Positions 30,201 through 35,903 are shown, counted from the stretch's first letter. The stretch is 64,000 nucleotides of DNA from Pseudomonas lactis (GCF_001439845.1 NZ_JYLO01000001.1:1-64000), one strand, 5' to 3'. Made by a program: numbers and translations. The notes: generated by a model from the letters alone, not told the origin.

Positions 30201-30560
30201 CCCGGCGGCACCGTTACCGGCAGCGTTTGCGCCAGCTGCGGTGGCTTCCAGGTCGGTGGTCGGGTCAGCGCCGGCGGCGATGGCTTGTTGCAACTCGGCC
30301 ACCGATGGCGCGGCTTGCTCGCTGGCCGCCGCCAGGTCGGTGGTGGAGTCCGGCATATCGGCGCTCCACTGGGTGTCACGGCCCAGGTCCAGGATGCGAC
30401 CGTCGGCCAGCTCCAGGCTCACGGCGCCCGACATACCGGTGTCGATCTGGTCGCCCGCGAACAAGCGATCACCTTCAATGAGGACGCGACGAGTACCTTC
30501 CGGAGAAATTACGAAAACTTGACCAACAATGCTTTTGACGGTGGCAACAACACTGCTCAT
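12246..30560 (-). CDS. lapA: Giant cell-surface adhesin LapA
   Basis: Type I-secreted adhesin of 6104 residues that anchors cells to surfaces. The N-terminal retention module (1-105) is followed by the LapG site TAAG at 107-110. Then come one divergent and four near-identical 100-residue repeats (about 175-673), nineteen 210-residue units built from two alternating repeat types, two degenerate repeats and a Calx-beta-like repeat. The C-terminal part has cadherin-like sections, a PA14-like stretch (about 5275-5420), a von Willebrand A domain with MIDAS residues (FMIDTSGSMG, about 5600; GGTNYEDV; ITDGQP), six RTX nonapeptides (about 5948-6005) and an uncleaved secretion signal. A GGAG ribosome site supports ATG 30560. 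It is divergent from its exporter genes lapEBC. Confidence 0.97.
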   Translation of the reverse strand: MSSVVATVKSIVGQVFVISPEGTRRVLIEGDRLFAGDQIDTGMSGAVSLELADGRILDLGRDTQWSADMPDSTTDLAAASEQAAPSVAELQQAIAAGADPTTDLEATAAGANAAGNGAAGGGHSFVVLDATAGRVDPTIGFPTAPIGQGTSALNALSGAPGSADSGNQVLQPSTLTLSATPTITEAGGVLTYTATVTRPSTSDLTVTLTNGAVITIPSGQLTGTVNVPLAPNDSPYIDPGQISVGVTGTTGGGNLVLTIDPNPAVTQITDTIDTTTVTLTAGSTVTEGGQITYTATLTNPAQTPVNVTLSNGSVITIKAGESTGTVVVDTPANDVYNNGSTVSTTITGATGGNFENLVPSTTPAVTTITDSVDTTTVTLTADGSVTEGGQITYTATLTNPAQTPVNVTLSNGSVITIKAGESTGTVVVDTPANDVYNNGSTVSTTITGATGGNFENLVPSTTPAITTITDSVDTTTVTLTANGNVTEGGQITYTATLTNPAQTPVNVTLSNGSVITIKAGESTGTVVVDTPANDVYNNGSTVSTTITGATGGNFENLVPSTTPAVTTITDSIDATTVTLTAGSTVTEGGQITYTATLTNPAQTPVNVTLSNGSVITIKAGESVGSVVVDTAPNDVYVNGSTVSTTITSATGGNFESLVPSTTPAVTTITDSIDTTTVTLTAPTEANEGGQITYTATLSNKAGTDVTLKLDNGSSITIKAGDTVGTVTVPAPTDDVFIDKSTQTVKITETTGGNFEKLEIAGNGATTTINDTIDKVDVVLTATTTVGEGGTIVYTASLVDKNGAPVTNITNPLTVTLDNGQTITIGVNQSSGTVTNVAPDDVYKGDQTVTTAISGVTGGEHFENLVPGTDKATTTVTDTPGTDNTTTVTLTAPSEANEGGQITYTATLSNKAGTDVTLKLDNGSSITIKAGDTVGTVTVPAPTDDVFIDKSTQTVQITETTGGNFEKLEVAGNGATTTFNDTIDKVDVVLTATTTVGEGGTIVYTASLVDKNGTPVTNITNPLTVTLDNGQTITIGVNQSSGTVTTVAPDDVYKGDQTVTTAIKGVTGGEHFENLVPGTDKVTTTVTDTPGTDNTTTVTLTAPSEANEGGQITYTATLSNKAGTDVTLKLDNGSSITIKAGDTVGTVTVPAPTDDVFIDKSTQTVQITETTGGNFEKLEVAGNGATTTINDTIDKVDVVLTATTTVGEGGTIVYTASLVDKNGAPVTNITNPLTVTLDNGQTITIGVNESSASVSVLAPDDVYKGDQTVTTAIKGVTGGEHFENLVPGTDKVTTTVTDTPGTDNTTTVTLTAPNAVNEGGQITYTATLSNKAGTDVTLKLDNGSSITIKAGDTVGTVTVPAPTDDVFIDKSTQTVKITDTSGGNFEKLEVAGNGATTTINDTIDKVDVVLTATTTVGEGGNIVYTASLVDKNGAPVTNITNPLTVTLDNGQTITIGVNQSSGTVSVLAPDDVYKGDQTVTTAIKGVTGGEHFENLVPGTTPVNTTVTDNPGTDNTTTVTLTAPTEANEGGQITYTATLSNKAGTDVTLKLDNGSSITIKAGETIGTVTVPAPTDDVFIDKSTQTVQITETTGGNFEKLEVAGSGATTTINDTIDKVDVVLTATTTVGEGGNIVYTASLVDKNGAPVTNITNPLTVTLDNGQTITIGVNQSSGTVSVLAPDDVYKGDQTVTTAIKGVTGGEHFENLVPGTTPVNTTVTDNPGTDNTTTVTLTAPTEANEGGQITYTATLSNKAGTDVTLKLDNGSSITIKAGETIGTVTVPAPTDDVFIDKSTQTVQITETTGGNFEKLEVAGNGATTTINDTIDKVDVVLTATTTVGEGGNIVYTASLVDKNGAPVTNITNPLTVTLDNGQTITIGVNQSSGTVSVLAPDDVYKGDQTVTTAIKGVTGGEHFENLVPGTTAVNTTVTDTPGTDNTTTVTLTAPNAVSEGGQITYTATLSNKAGTDVTLKLDNGSSITIKAGDTVGTVTVPAPTDDVFIDKSTQTVKITETTGGNFEKLEVAGNGATTTINDTIDKVDVVLTATTTVGEGGNIVYTASLVDKNGAPVTNITNPLTVTLDNGQTITIGVNESSASVSVLAPDDVYKGDQTVTTAIQGVTGGEHFENLVPGTDNVTTTVTDTPGTDNTTTVTLTAPNAVSEGGQITYTATLSNKAGTDVTLKLDNGSSITIKAGDTVGTVTVPAPTDDVFIDKSTQTVKITETTGGNFEKLEVAGDGATTTINDTIDKVDLVLTATTTVGEGGNIVYTASLVDKNGAPVTNITNPLTVTLDNGKTITIGVNQSSGSVSVLAPDDVYKGDQTVTTAIKGVTGGEHFENLVPGTTAVNTTVTDTPGTDNTTTVTLTAPSAVNEGGQITYTATLSNKAGTDVTLKLDNGSNITIKAGETVGTVTVPAPTDDVFIDKSTQTVQITETTGGNFEKLEVAGNGATTTINDTIDKVDVVLTATTTVGEGGNIVYTASLVDKNGAPVTNITNPLTVTLDNGQTITIGVNQSSGTVSVLAPDDVYKGDQTVTTAIKGVTGGEHFENLVPGTTAVNTTVTDTPGTDNTTTVTLTAPSAVNEGGQITYTATLSNKAGTDVTLKLDNGSSITIKAGDTVGTVTVPAPTDDVFIDKSTQTVKITETTGGNFEKLEVAGNGATTTINDTIDKVDVVLTATTTVGEGGNIVYTASLVDKNGAPVTNITNPLTVTLDNGETITIGVNQSSGSITTIAPNDVYKGDQTVTTAIKGVTGGEHFENLVPGTSAVNTTVTDTPGTDNTTTVTLTAPSAVNEGGQITYTATLSNKAGTDVTLKLDNGSSITIKAGDTVGTVTVPAPTDDVFIDKSTQTVKITETTGGNFEKLEVAGNGATTTINDTIDKVDVVLTATTTVGEGGNIVYTASLVDKNGAPVTNITNPLTVTLDNGQTITIGVNQTSGSVSVLAPDDVYKGDQTVTTAIKGVTGGEHFENLVPGTTPVNTTVTDTPGTDNTTTVTLTAPTEANEGGQITYTATLSNKAGTDVTLKLDNGSSITIKAGDTVGTVTVPAPTDDVFIDKSTQTVKITDASGGNFEKLEVAGDGATTTINDTIDKVDLVLTATTTVGEGGNIVYTASLVDKNGAPVTNITNPLTVTLDNGQTITIGVNQSSGSVSVLAPDDVYKGDQTVTTAIKGVTGGEHFENLVPGTTAVNTTVTDTPGTDNTTTVTLTAPSAVNEGGQITYTATLSNKAGTDVTLKLDNGSSITIKAGDTVGTVTVPAPTDDVFIDKSTQTVKITETTGGNFEKLEVAGNGATTTINDTIDKVDVVLTATTTVGEGGNIVYTASLVDKNGAPVTNITNPLTVTLDNGKTITIGVNESSASVSVIAPDDVYKGDQTVTTAIKGVTGGEHFENLVPGTTPVNTTVTDTPGTDNTTTVTLTAPSAVNEGGQITYTATLSNKAGTDVTLKLDNGSSITIKAGETVGTVTVPAPTDDVFIDKSTQTVKITETTGGNFEKLEVAGNGATTTINDTIDKVDVVLTATTTVGEGGNIVYTASLVDKNGAPVTNITSPLTVTLDNGKTITIGVNQSSGNVSVLAPDDVYKGDQTVTTAIKGVTGGEHFENLVPGTTAVNTTVTDTPGTDNTTTVTLTAPSAVNEGGQITYTATLSNKAGTDVTLKLDNGSSITIKAGDTVGTVTVPAPTDDVFIDKSSQTVQITETTGGNFEKLEVAGNGATTTINDTIDKVDVVLTATTTVGEGGNIVYTASLVDKNGAPVTNITSPLTVTLDNGKTITIGVNQSSGNVSVLAPDDVYKGDQTVTNAIKGVTGGEHFENLVPGTTAVNTTVTDTPGTDNTTTVTLTAPSAVNEGGQITYTATLSNKAGTDVTLKLDNGSSITIKAGETVGTVTVPAPTDDVFIDKSTQTVKITETTGGNFEKLEVAGNGATTTINDTIDKVDVVLTATTTVGEGGNIVYTASLVDKNGAPVTNITNPLTVTLDNGQTITIGVNQSSGSITTIAPDDVYKGDQTVTTAIKGVTGGEHFENLVPGTTPVNTTVTDTPGTDNTTTVTLTAPAEANEGGQITYTATLSNKAGTDVTLKLDNGSSITIKAGDTVGTVTVPAPSDDVFIDKSTQTVKITDASGGNFEKLEVAGNGATTTINDTIDKVDVVLTATTTVGEGGNIVYTASLVDKNGAPVTNITNPLTVTLDNGKTITIGVNQSSGSVSVLAPDDVYKGDQTVTTAIKGVTGGEHFENLVPGTTAVNTTVTDTPGTDNTTTVTLTAPSAVNEGGQITYTATLSNKAGTDVTLKLDNGSSITIKAGETVGTVTVPAPTDDVFIDKSTQTVKITDASGGNFEKLEVAGSGATTTINDTIDKVDVVLTATTTVGEGGNIVYTASLVDKNGAPVTNITNPLTVTLDNGKTITIGVNQSSGSVSVLAPDDVYKGDQTVTTAIKGVTGGEHFENLVPGTTPVNTTVTDTPGTDNTTTVTLTAPSAVNEGGQITYTATLSNKAGTDVTLKLDNGSSITIKAGETVGTVTVPAPTDDVFIDKSTQTVKITETTGGNFEKLEVAGNGATTTINDTIDKVDVVLTATTTVGEGGNIVYTASLVDKNGAPVTNITNPLTVTLDNGKTITIGVNQSSGSITTVAPNDVYKGDQTVTTAIKGVTGGEHFENLVPGTTAVNTTVTDTPGSTDLTTVTLTAPTAVNEGGQITYTATLSNKAGSDMLVQLDNGSSITIKQGETVGTVTVPAPTDDVFIDKSTQTVKITGTTGGNFEGVTITPAGATTTINDTIDDVTVVLKATGSVSEGGQIVYTASLVDKNGVAVNNVGSDLVVKLDNGSTITIGNGKSTSFTTATAPNDAYVGANDVTTKITGVVSGGDKYEHLIVDGSTVVTKVTDVVSNTTISITGDASVTEGGTAHYTLTLSNPPQTDVTVTLKYSGTATDGSDFNGVYTVKIPAGSSSVPFDIRTLDDKITEPTENIVITIDKTTGGNFENLVVGNGSVTTNIIDNDAPPVIDLDANNSSGASGADFKTTFTEGGTGVSIADTDIKITDPDSTQLTGATVVLTNSQPGDSLNFSGVSGITVTPTTDPVTGKITLTLTGTASLADYMQQIKNITFTNNSHDPSTTPRTITVTVTDGGNYSNVATTTVNVVAVNDAPVATGGAVTGTEDTALALTWANFGVSDVDSPQASLGVKITELPVAGKLQYLAADGSTWTNVTSGQTFTKAQIDGGQLRFTPNANESGADGYGGTGVGNKQADYAQFKFQPTDGKDLGTSATVKVDITPVADAPTLSVADNNVASTGLVKQGWNSIAGLGNNGNGAAPDVLKKAIDNAGTPNNTSVVTNVESVDNVAAGSGSKISGLIYMEAGKSYTFSGIADDSVVVNVGGKDVASGLWGTNSGKFSGSFTPTTTGYYSLEIYQANQAGPGSFDVNLSINGGAVQNLSTSTVPLYTGLTDLTNAGVTVSDLHGSNGDGYYVGYKLNEGQENGTVKLSKVTTALTDTDGSETLSVKISGIPAGSVLTDASGHTFTAGKTVGEVNVTGWDLNTLSIKPPTYYSGQFNLTVTSTSTESIGGSATTTAQLPVTVHPATYNSVTGTSGSDTINGSDGNDIVVADIAGLNVVQGKNYNIAFMIDTSGSMGADSIAAAKTSLTTTFNSLKNSIGASTSGTVNIFLADFSDQVNRTVTVNLKDPGALDSLQKVLDSMVSTGGTNYEDVFKAASNFFKSAQATGNTGAINTTYFITDGQPTFYQASEQTNPYLYGNVRLDDVVTMNNYTIGTATRINIDSNNYLDINSAGKVTLWSYGWGYNKGIIHAQGDGTYEISVQGGLGYDTDYSTTLNSNSAFALLKGLSTGGVEAIGLNSGVSLNQLAPYDSDGKPQANIDPKDLANAILGHTEATLPGADTVSGGDGNDILFGDLVSFSGINGEGYNALQAFVAQKTGVAVSAVTASNVHQYVTEHYVDFDVSGAKDANDTLLGGAGDDILFGQGGNDTLDGGKGNDILLGGTGNDTLIGGQGNDILIGGSGADTFVWKSGDIGNDVIKDFKASEGDRIDLRDLLKGETDSTIDNYLKITTVDGVSTLQVSSEGKLNAAGGLANADVTIKLEGNDWSHTSINSLISGADPTIKIDHT
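16571..28540 (-). repeat. Nineteen tandem 630-bp repeats inside lapA
   Basis: The landmark AGGCTGGCGGTGTA recurs every 630 bases from 16831 to 28171 with no insertion or deletion between copies. Each copy encodes two distinct domains: one with NEGGQITYTATLSNKAGTD and one with GEGGNIVYTASLVDKNGAPV. Unit borders are arbitrary; I start at the first domain. Confidence 0.95.
28541..29740 (-). repeat. Four tandem 300-bp repeats near the lapA 5' end
   Basis: The segment encoding NFENLVPSTTPA (NFESLVPSTTPA in one copy) recurs at exact 300-base steps (about 28575, 28875, 29175, 29475). The copies are very similar, with the one closest to the 630-bp array the most divergent. Confidence 0.9.
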
Positions 30561-30896
30561 TAAAATTTTCTCCGGCGATCCGTTTCGACAAATCCATTTC
30601 GCAGCGCGCTATTAGCGCTGCCAATCTGGGGGCGTAGTCTATAAATGCATTGACGTCAAATATTTGGCTGGATTTTTTAGCTATCTAGTTTGTGCCAAAC
30701 TATTGACCTTATGGTCGCCATCCTAAACAATCGCCCTAGTAATGTCACATTGATATTTATGCGGCGAACCGTCCTACATGTGTGAAGCAGTTCCGCTTTT
30801 CGAACTTTCCGACGTACGGTCATTACGGTAGCCATTATCCGACGCAGCGGTGCCAATCGCTGTGATTTAAGACAAGAAGTCTTGGGGAAATTTTAA
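30561..30896. other. Divergent control region of lapA and lapEBC
   Basis: This 336-base AT-rich space must hold both promoters. It contains a perfect 10-bp palindrome TTGACGTCAA (30650-30659) and, at 30694-30707, GCCAAACTATTGAC, which matches the 3' half of the FleQ box (consensus GTCANTAAATTGAC) but not the 5' half. FleQ is a known c-di-GMP-responsive regulator of lapA in pseudomonads; the site assignment is tentative. No sigma-54 -24/-12 motif was seen. Confidence 0.45.
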
Positions 30897-32252
30897 ATGC
30901 GTCTGCACCTGTTCAAGGCAATACCGTTCGCTCTCGCCGCCAGTTTCGTACAAGCCCAGACACTGCCCCAAGCCATGCAACAGGCATTGGACGTACACCC
31001 GGAAATTCAGGCGGGTGTTAACAGCCGCATCGCCGCCGATTACCAATTGCGCGCCGCACAAGGTGGCTACCTGCCGCGTGTCGACTTGAACGCCGGTTAC
31101 GGCCGCCAAGGAACCGACAATGCCACCAGCCGTGCCAATAACCCTGGCGGCAATCACTGGGAGACGCTCAACCGCGGCGAATCCAGCCTGCGCCTGCAGC
31201 AAATGATTTTTGACGGTTTTGCTACCTCCAGCGAAGTCGGGCGTCAACAAGCCAACGTTAATTCCCGCGCTTACTCCTTGCTGGGGACTTCCGAGCGCAC
31301 TGCGCTGACCGTTGCCCAGGTTTACCTGGAAGTATTGACCCGCCGTGAGTTCGTGCGCCTGGCCGAAGACAACCTGCGCAACCACGAGCGCATCTACGAT
31401 CAGATCAAGTTGCGCACCCAGCGTGGCGTCGGCAACGGTGCCGACCAGGACCAGGCCGAAGCGCGCCTGGCTCAGGCCCGCAACAACTTGATCACCGAGC
31501 AGACAAACCTGGCCGACGCGCAGGTCAACTACCTCAGCGCCGTCGGCCAGATGCCCGACGAACTCGAGCTTCCGGCCCCGTTCATGGCCATGCTGCCAGC
31601 CGACCTGAACGAAGCGCGCCGTCAGATGCTCGACAACAGCCCGGTGCTGCGTTCGGCCGAGTCGGATATCTCTGCCGCCGAGAAGCAGTACGACGCTGCC
31701 AAATCCACATTCTATCCGCGCTTTGACGCTGAACTGGGCACCAACGCCGACAACAACGTCTCAGGTGATCCCAACCACAGCAATGGCTGGGAAGCCATGG
31801 TGCGCATGCGCTTCAACCTGTTCGCCGGTGGCAGCAACAAGGCCGACCTGCAATCGAAGTCCTACCAGGCCAACCAGGCGCTCGACATCCGCAACAACGC
31901 CTTGCGCCAACTCAATGAAGAGCTAGGCTTGGCTTGGAACGCCCTGAACAACGCCAACGCGCAATTGCCGGTCGCCCAGCAGTACGTGGATCACAGCACC
32001 CGCGTACGCACGTCCTACCAGCAACAGTTCAGCCTTGGTCAACGTACTCTGTTGGATTTGCTCGACAGCGAGAATGAATTGTTCACTGCTTCCCGCCGCC
32101 TGGAAGAAATCAAGAACATTCAGTTATTTACTCAGTACCGAATCAAGGCGACCATGGGCGAATTGCTCAAGAGCCAGGGAGTGGTTGCACCAATGGCCTC
32201 CGTCGTGCAGAACGACGTGAAACCTAAAGTCCAACTGCCTGGGATGAATTGA
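30897..32252 (+). CDS. lapE: Outer-membrane channel LapE (TolC family)
   Basis: Outer-membrane factor of the LapA type I secretion system. The 451-residue protein has a signal peptide (cleavage after about residue 20, FVQAQ) and two OEP repeats rich in coiled coil. ATG 30897 has a GGGGA ribosome site 7 bases upstream. LapA itself is thought to be held in this channel by its N-terminal plug until LapG cuts. Followed by lapB after 41 bases. Confidence 0.94.
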   Translation: MRLHLFKAIPFALAASFVQAQTLPQAMQQALDVHPEIQAGVNSRIAADYQLRAAQGGYLPRVDLNAGYGRQGTDNATSRANNPGGNHWETLNRGESSLRLQQMIFDGFATSSEVGRQQANVNSRAYSLLGTSERTALTVAQVYLEVLTRREFVRLAEDNLRNHERIYDQIKLRTQRGVGNGADQDQAEARLAQARNNLITEQTNLADAQVNYLSAVGQMPDELELPAPFMAMLPADLNEARRQMLDNSPVLRSAESDISAAEKQYDAAKSTFYPRFDAELGTNADNNVSGDPNHSNGWEAMVRMRFNLFAGGSNKADLQSKSYQANQALDIRNNALRQLNEELGLAWNALNNANAQLPVAQQYVDHSTRVRTSYQQQFSLGQRTLLDLLDSENELFTASRRLEEIKNIQLFTQYRIKATMGELLKSQGVVAPMASVVQNDVKPKVQLPGMN

Positions 32253-32293
32253 GCCACCCCAATAGCCCCATCTGTTAGTCGAGAGTGCGCCGC

Positions 32294-34450
32294 GTGGAAC
32301 CTGAAGTCAGTCGAGTTCATCTCAGTCATGATCCACGCGCACTGCACGATGACCCGTTACTCGACGGGTTGTTGGCGCTCTGCGCCCTGCATCAGAAACC
32401 GGCCAGTGCGGCCATGCTCACCACCGGCCTGCCGCTGCCTTCGCAACGGTTGAGTGCCGAGTTGCTGTCGCGTGCCGCTGCGCGGGCCGGGCTGCAAGGC
32501 CGGCTGCTGCAACGCAAGCTGGATCAGATCCCGACCATTGCATTGCCGGCGCTGCTGTTGCTCAAGGACGGTCGCAGTACCGTGCTGGTCGGCTGGCAGG
32601 GCGAAGATCAAGCGCGGATCCTGCTCAGTGAAAGCGACGGCGGTGAAGTGCTGATCAAGCGCGAAGCATTGGCCGACGACTACATCGGCAAAGTCTTCTT
32701 TGCACAGCCGCAACACAAATTCGACGTCAACCACGGCAGCCTGATTCCACGGGCGCGCTCGTGGTTCCGTGACACCCTCATGCGTTCGCGCTGGCTCTAC
32801 ACCGACGCCATCGCCGCCAGCTTTCTGATCAACATCATCGCCATGGCCGCGCCGCTGTTCGTGATGAACGTGTACGACCGCGTCGTGCCGAACCAGGCCA
32901 CCGCTACCCTGTGGGTGCTGGCCGTGGGCATCTGCGGTGCCTACCTGTTCGACCTGATCCTCAAAAGCCTGCGCAGCCTTTGCCTGGACCTGGCCGGTAA
33001 AAAAACCGACCTGATCATCTCGGCCACGTTGTTCGAGCGCATCGTCGGCATGTCCATGAAGTACCGCCCGGCGCGGGTCGGCAGCTTTGCGCAGAACATC
33101 CACGAGTTTCAAAGCCTGCGCGACTTCCTCGCGTCTTTGACCCTCACCAGCCTGATCGACCTGCCGTTTACGCTGCTGATCTTCCTGGTCATCGCCATCC
33201 TCGGCGGGCACCTGGTGTGGATTCCGGTGCTGGCATTCCCTCTGGCCCTAGGCATCGGCTACGCCTTGCAAAAGCCCCTGGTCGCGACCATGGAGCGCAC
33301 CATGGCGCTGGCCGCCGAGCGCCAGTCGAGCCTGATCGAAACCCTCGCCGGGCTCGATGCGGTCAAGGTCAACAACGCCGAGAGCGAGCGTCAGTACGGC
33401 TGGGAACAGACCATCGGCACCCTGAGCCGGCTTGAGCTGCGGGTGAAGTTGCTGTCGGGCCTGTCAATGAACATGACCCTGCTGATCCAGCAACTGGCTG
33501 GCGTAATCATGATCGTGTTCGGCGTGTACCAGATCATCGACGGCAACCTCAGTATGGGCGGCCTGATTGCCTGCTACATGCTCAGTGGCCGTGCCTTGAG
33601 CCCGCTGGCCTCGTTGTCGGGCCTGCTCACGCGCTACCAGCAAGCCAAGGTCACCATGACCTCGGTGGACCAGATGATGGAGCTGCCCCAGGAGCGCAAC
33701 TTCGAAGAGCGCCCCATGAGCCGTCGCACCCTGCAAGGCGCCATCGAGTGCCGGGGCCTGAACTTCACTTACCCGAACCAGCAGAACCCGGCGCTTAAAA
33801 ACATCAACCTGGTGATCAAGCCAGGGGAAAAAATCGGCATCATCGGCCGCAGCGGCTCGGGCAAAAGCTCCCTGGCCAAGCTGATCGTTGGCCTTTACCA
33901 GCCCGACTCCGGCTCCTTGCTGGTGGATGGCGTGGACGTGCGCCAGATCGACGTGAGCGAGCTGCGTCACAACATCGGCTATGTGGCCCAGGATATTCAA
34001 TTGCTGGCCGGCACCCTGCGCGACAACCTGGTCAGCGGTGCGCGCTACGTCGAGGATGAAATGGTCCTGCAAGCTGCCGAACTGGCCGGCGTGCACGAAT
34101 TTGCCCGCCTGCATCCCCAAGGCTACGAACTGCAAGTCGGCGAGCGTGGGCAGAACCTGTCCGGCGGCCAGCGCCAGAACGTCGCCCTGGCCCGTGCGCT
34201 GCTGCTCAACCCGCCCATGCTGCTGTTGGACGAACCCACCAGCGCCATGGACAACACCGGTGAAGAACGCTTGAAGCAACGCCTGCAAGCCGTGGTGCAA
34301 AACAAGACCGTGGTGCTGGTCACGCACCGAGCCTCACTGCTCTCCCTGGTCGACCGCCTGCTGGTGGTCGACCGTGGGCAGATTCTCGCGGACGGCCCGA
34401 AAGCCGTGGTCATGGAAGCGTTGAAGAAGGGGCAGATCAGTGTTGCTTAA
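32294..34450 (+). CDS. lapB: Type I secretion ABC transporter LapB
   Basis: Inner-membrane ATPase that drives LapA export. In about 718 residues: an N-terminal C39-peptidase-like domain that lacks the catalytic Cys (DPLLDGLLALCALHQ in its place), as expected for adhesin and RTX exporters that do not cleave a leader; six transmembrane helices (about 165-430); and an ATPase domain with Walker A GRSGSGKSS (about 518), signature LSGGQRQ, Walker B MLLLDEP and H-loop VTHR. I prefer GTG 32294 (MEPEVSRVHL) over GTG 32285 because of a GAGAG ribosome site at proper distance. It overlaps lapC by 11 bases. Confidence 0.94.
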   Translation: MEPEVSRVHLSHDPRALHDDPLLDGLLALCALHQKPASAAMLTTGLPLPSQRLSAELLSRAAARAGLQGRLLQRKLDQIPTIALPALLLLKDGRSTVLVGWQGEDQARILLSESDGGEVLIKREALADDYIGKVFFAQPQHKFDVNHGSLIPRARSWFRDTLMRSRWLYTDAIAASFLINIIAMAAPLFVMNVYDRVVPNQATATLWVLAVGICGAYLFDLILKSLRSLCLDLAGKKTDLIISATLFERIVGMSMKYRPARVGSFAQNIHEFQSLRDFLASLTLTSLIDLPFTLLIFLVIAILGGHLVWIPVLAFPLALGIGYALQKPLVATMERTMALAAERQSSLIETLAGLDAVKVNNAESERQYGWEQTIGTLSRLELRVKLLSGLSMNMTLLIQQLAGVIMIVFGVYQIIDGNLSMGGLIACYMLSGRALSPLASLSGLLTRYQQAKVTMTSVDQMMELPQERNFEERPMSRRTLQGAIECRGLNFTYPNQQNPALKNINLVIKPGEKIGIIGRSGSGKSSLAKLIVGLYQPDSGSLLVDGVDVRQIDVSELRHNIGYVAQDIQLLAGTLRDNLVSGARYVEDEMVLQAAELAGVHEFARLHPQGYELQVGERGQNLSGGQRQNVALARALLLNPPMLLLDEPTSAMDNTGEERLKQRLQAVVQNKTVVLVTHRASLLSLVDRLLVVDRGQILADGPKAVVMEALKKGQISVA

Positions 34451-35804
34451 CTCCATCAAGAGTGCGGTCGGCCGCTACTTCAAAGGCTCCGATTCGCTGC
34501 AGGGCCAGCCGCTGCCCGAGGTCAACAAGGCGCTGATCGAAGATGCGCCGCGGGTGATCCGCCTGACCATCTGGGCGATCATCGCGTTCTTTATATTCCT
34601 GGTGGTGTGGGCCGGTTTCTCCCAGATCGACGAAGTGACCCGTGGCGACGGCAAGGCGATTCCGTCGTCAAAATTGCAGAAAATCCAGAACCTGGAAGGC
34701 GGTATTGTCGCTGAGCTGTACGTCAAGGAAGGCCAGATCGTAGAAGCCGGCGCGCCGTTGATTCGTCTCGACGACACGCGGTTTGTCTCCAACGCCGGCG
34801 AAACCGAAGCCCTGCGCCTGGCCATGCAACTGCGCGTCGAGCGTTTGAGCGCGCAGGTGGATGACCGCCCGCTGAACATCCCCGACGACGTGCTCAAGGC
34901 CGCGCCGAGCCAGGCCGCCAACGAGCGCTCCTTGTATGAAAGCCGCCGCCAGCAGTTGAAAGACGAAGTCGGCGGCTTGCAGGAGCAACTCGTCCAGCGC
35001 CAACAGGAACTGCGCGAATTCACCTCCAAGCAGGGCCAATACCGCAGCCAGTTGTCCCTGCAACGCCAGGAAATCAACATGTCCGAGCCGTTGGTGGCCC
35101 AGGGTGCGGTGTCGCCGGTAGAAGTGCTGCGCCTCAAGCGCGCCGAAATGGAAACCCGTGGGCAGCTGGACGCCACCACCCTGGCGATCCCGCGTGCTGA
35201 ATCGGCGATCAAGGAAGTGCAACGCAAGATCGATGAAACCCGCGGCAAATTCCGCAGCGAAGCCCTGACCCAACTCAACGAAGCCCGTACTGAACTGAAC
35301 AAGGCAGAGTCCACCGGCCGCGCGCTGGAAGACCGGGTCAGCCGCACCCTGGTTACCTCGCCAGTGCGCGGGATCGTCAAGCAGTTGCTGGTCAACACCG
35401 TTGGCGGTGTGATCCAGCCGGGCAGCGACATGGTCGAAATCGTGCCGCTGGATGACACCCTGCTGGTAGAAGCCAAGATCCGCCCGCAAGACATCGCCTT
35501 CCTGCACCCAGGGCAGGAAGCGGTGGTCAAGTTCACCGCTTACGACTACACCATCTACGGTGGCCTGAAGGCCAAGCTCGAACGCATCGGTGCCGACACC
35601 ATCACTGATGAAGACAAGAAGACCACCTACTACATGATCACTCTGCGCACCGACCGCAGCCACTTGGGCACCGATGAGAAGCCGCTGCTGATCATCCCCG
35701 GCATGGTCGCTTCGGTGGATATCATCACCGGCAAGAAAAGCATCCTCAGCTACCTGCTCAAGCCGATCATCAAGGCGCGGGCCGAGGCGTTGCACGAGCG
35801 TTGA
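34440..35804 (+). CDS. lapC: Type I secretion membrane-fusion protein LapC (HlyD family)
   Basis: Periplasmic adaptor linking LapB to LapE. In 454 residues: one transmembrane helix (about 38-60), lipoyl-like half motif LQNLEGGIVAELYVKEGQIV (about 78-98, as KIQNLEGG), a long coiled coil (about 120-290) and the HlyD C-terminal domain with RGIVKQLLVNTVGGVIQPG. The GTG start at 34440 lies inside the end of lapB (11-base overlap), so translation is coupled. The REPIN after the gene may mark the operon end; I see no T-run terminator. Confidence 0.94.
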   Translation: MLLNSIKSAVGRYFKGSDSLQGQPLPEVNKALIEDAPRVIRLTIWAIIAFFIFLVVWAGFSQIDEVTRGDGKAIPSSKLQKIQNLEGGIVAELYVKEGQIVEAGAPLIRLDDTRFVSNAGETEALRLAMQLRVERLSAQVDDRPLNIPDDVLKAAPSQAANERSLYESRRQQLKDEVGGLQEQLVQRQQELREFTSKQGQYRSQLSLQRQEINMSEPLVAQGAVSPVEVLRLKRAEMETRGQLDATTLAIPRAESAIKEVQRKIDETRGKFRSEALTQLNEARTELNKAESTGRALEDRVSRTLVTSPVRGIVKQLLVNTVGGVIQPGSDMVEIVPLDDTLLVEAKIRPQDIAFLHPGQEAVVKFTAYDYTIYGGLKAKLERIGADTITDEDKKTTYYMITLRTDRSHLGTDEKPLLIIPGMVASVDIITGKKSILSYLLKPIIKARAEALHER

Positions 35805-35823
35805 TCTTCAGCGCCTGTACCGA

Positions 35824-35903
35824 CCTCATCGCAGGCAAGCCAGCTCCCACATTTGAATGGGTTCACAAATCAAAATGTGGGAGGGGGCTTGCCCCCGATG
35901 AGG
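35824..35903. repeat. REPIN, TGTGGGAGC family
   Basis: CCTCATCGCAGGCAAGCCAG at 35824 and the inverted partner ending CCCCCGATGAGG at 35903; both inner ends read AAATGTGGGAG / CTCCCACATTT. Confidence 0.9.

Noticed and set aside
12252..30563. Many long open frames on the plus strand opposite lapA, up to about 700 codons (for example 27981-30110)
   Set aside because: They repeat with the lapA period, have no ribosome sites or family features, and arise from the low-complexity repeats on the coding strand.
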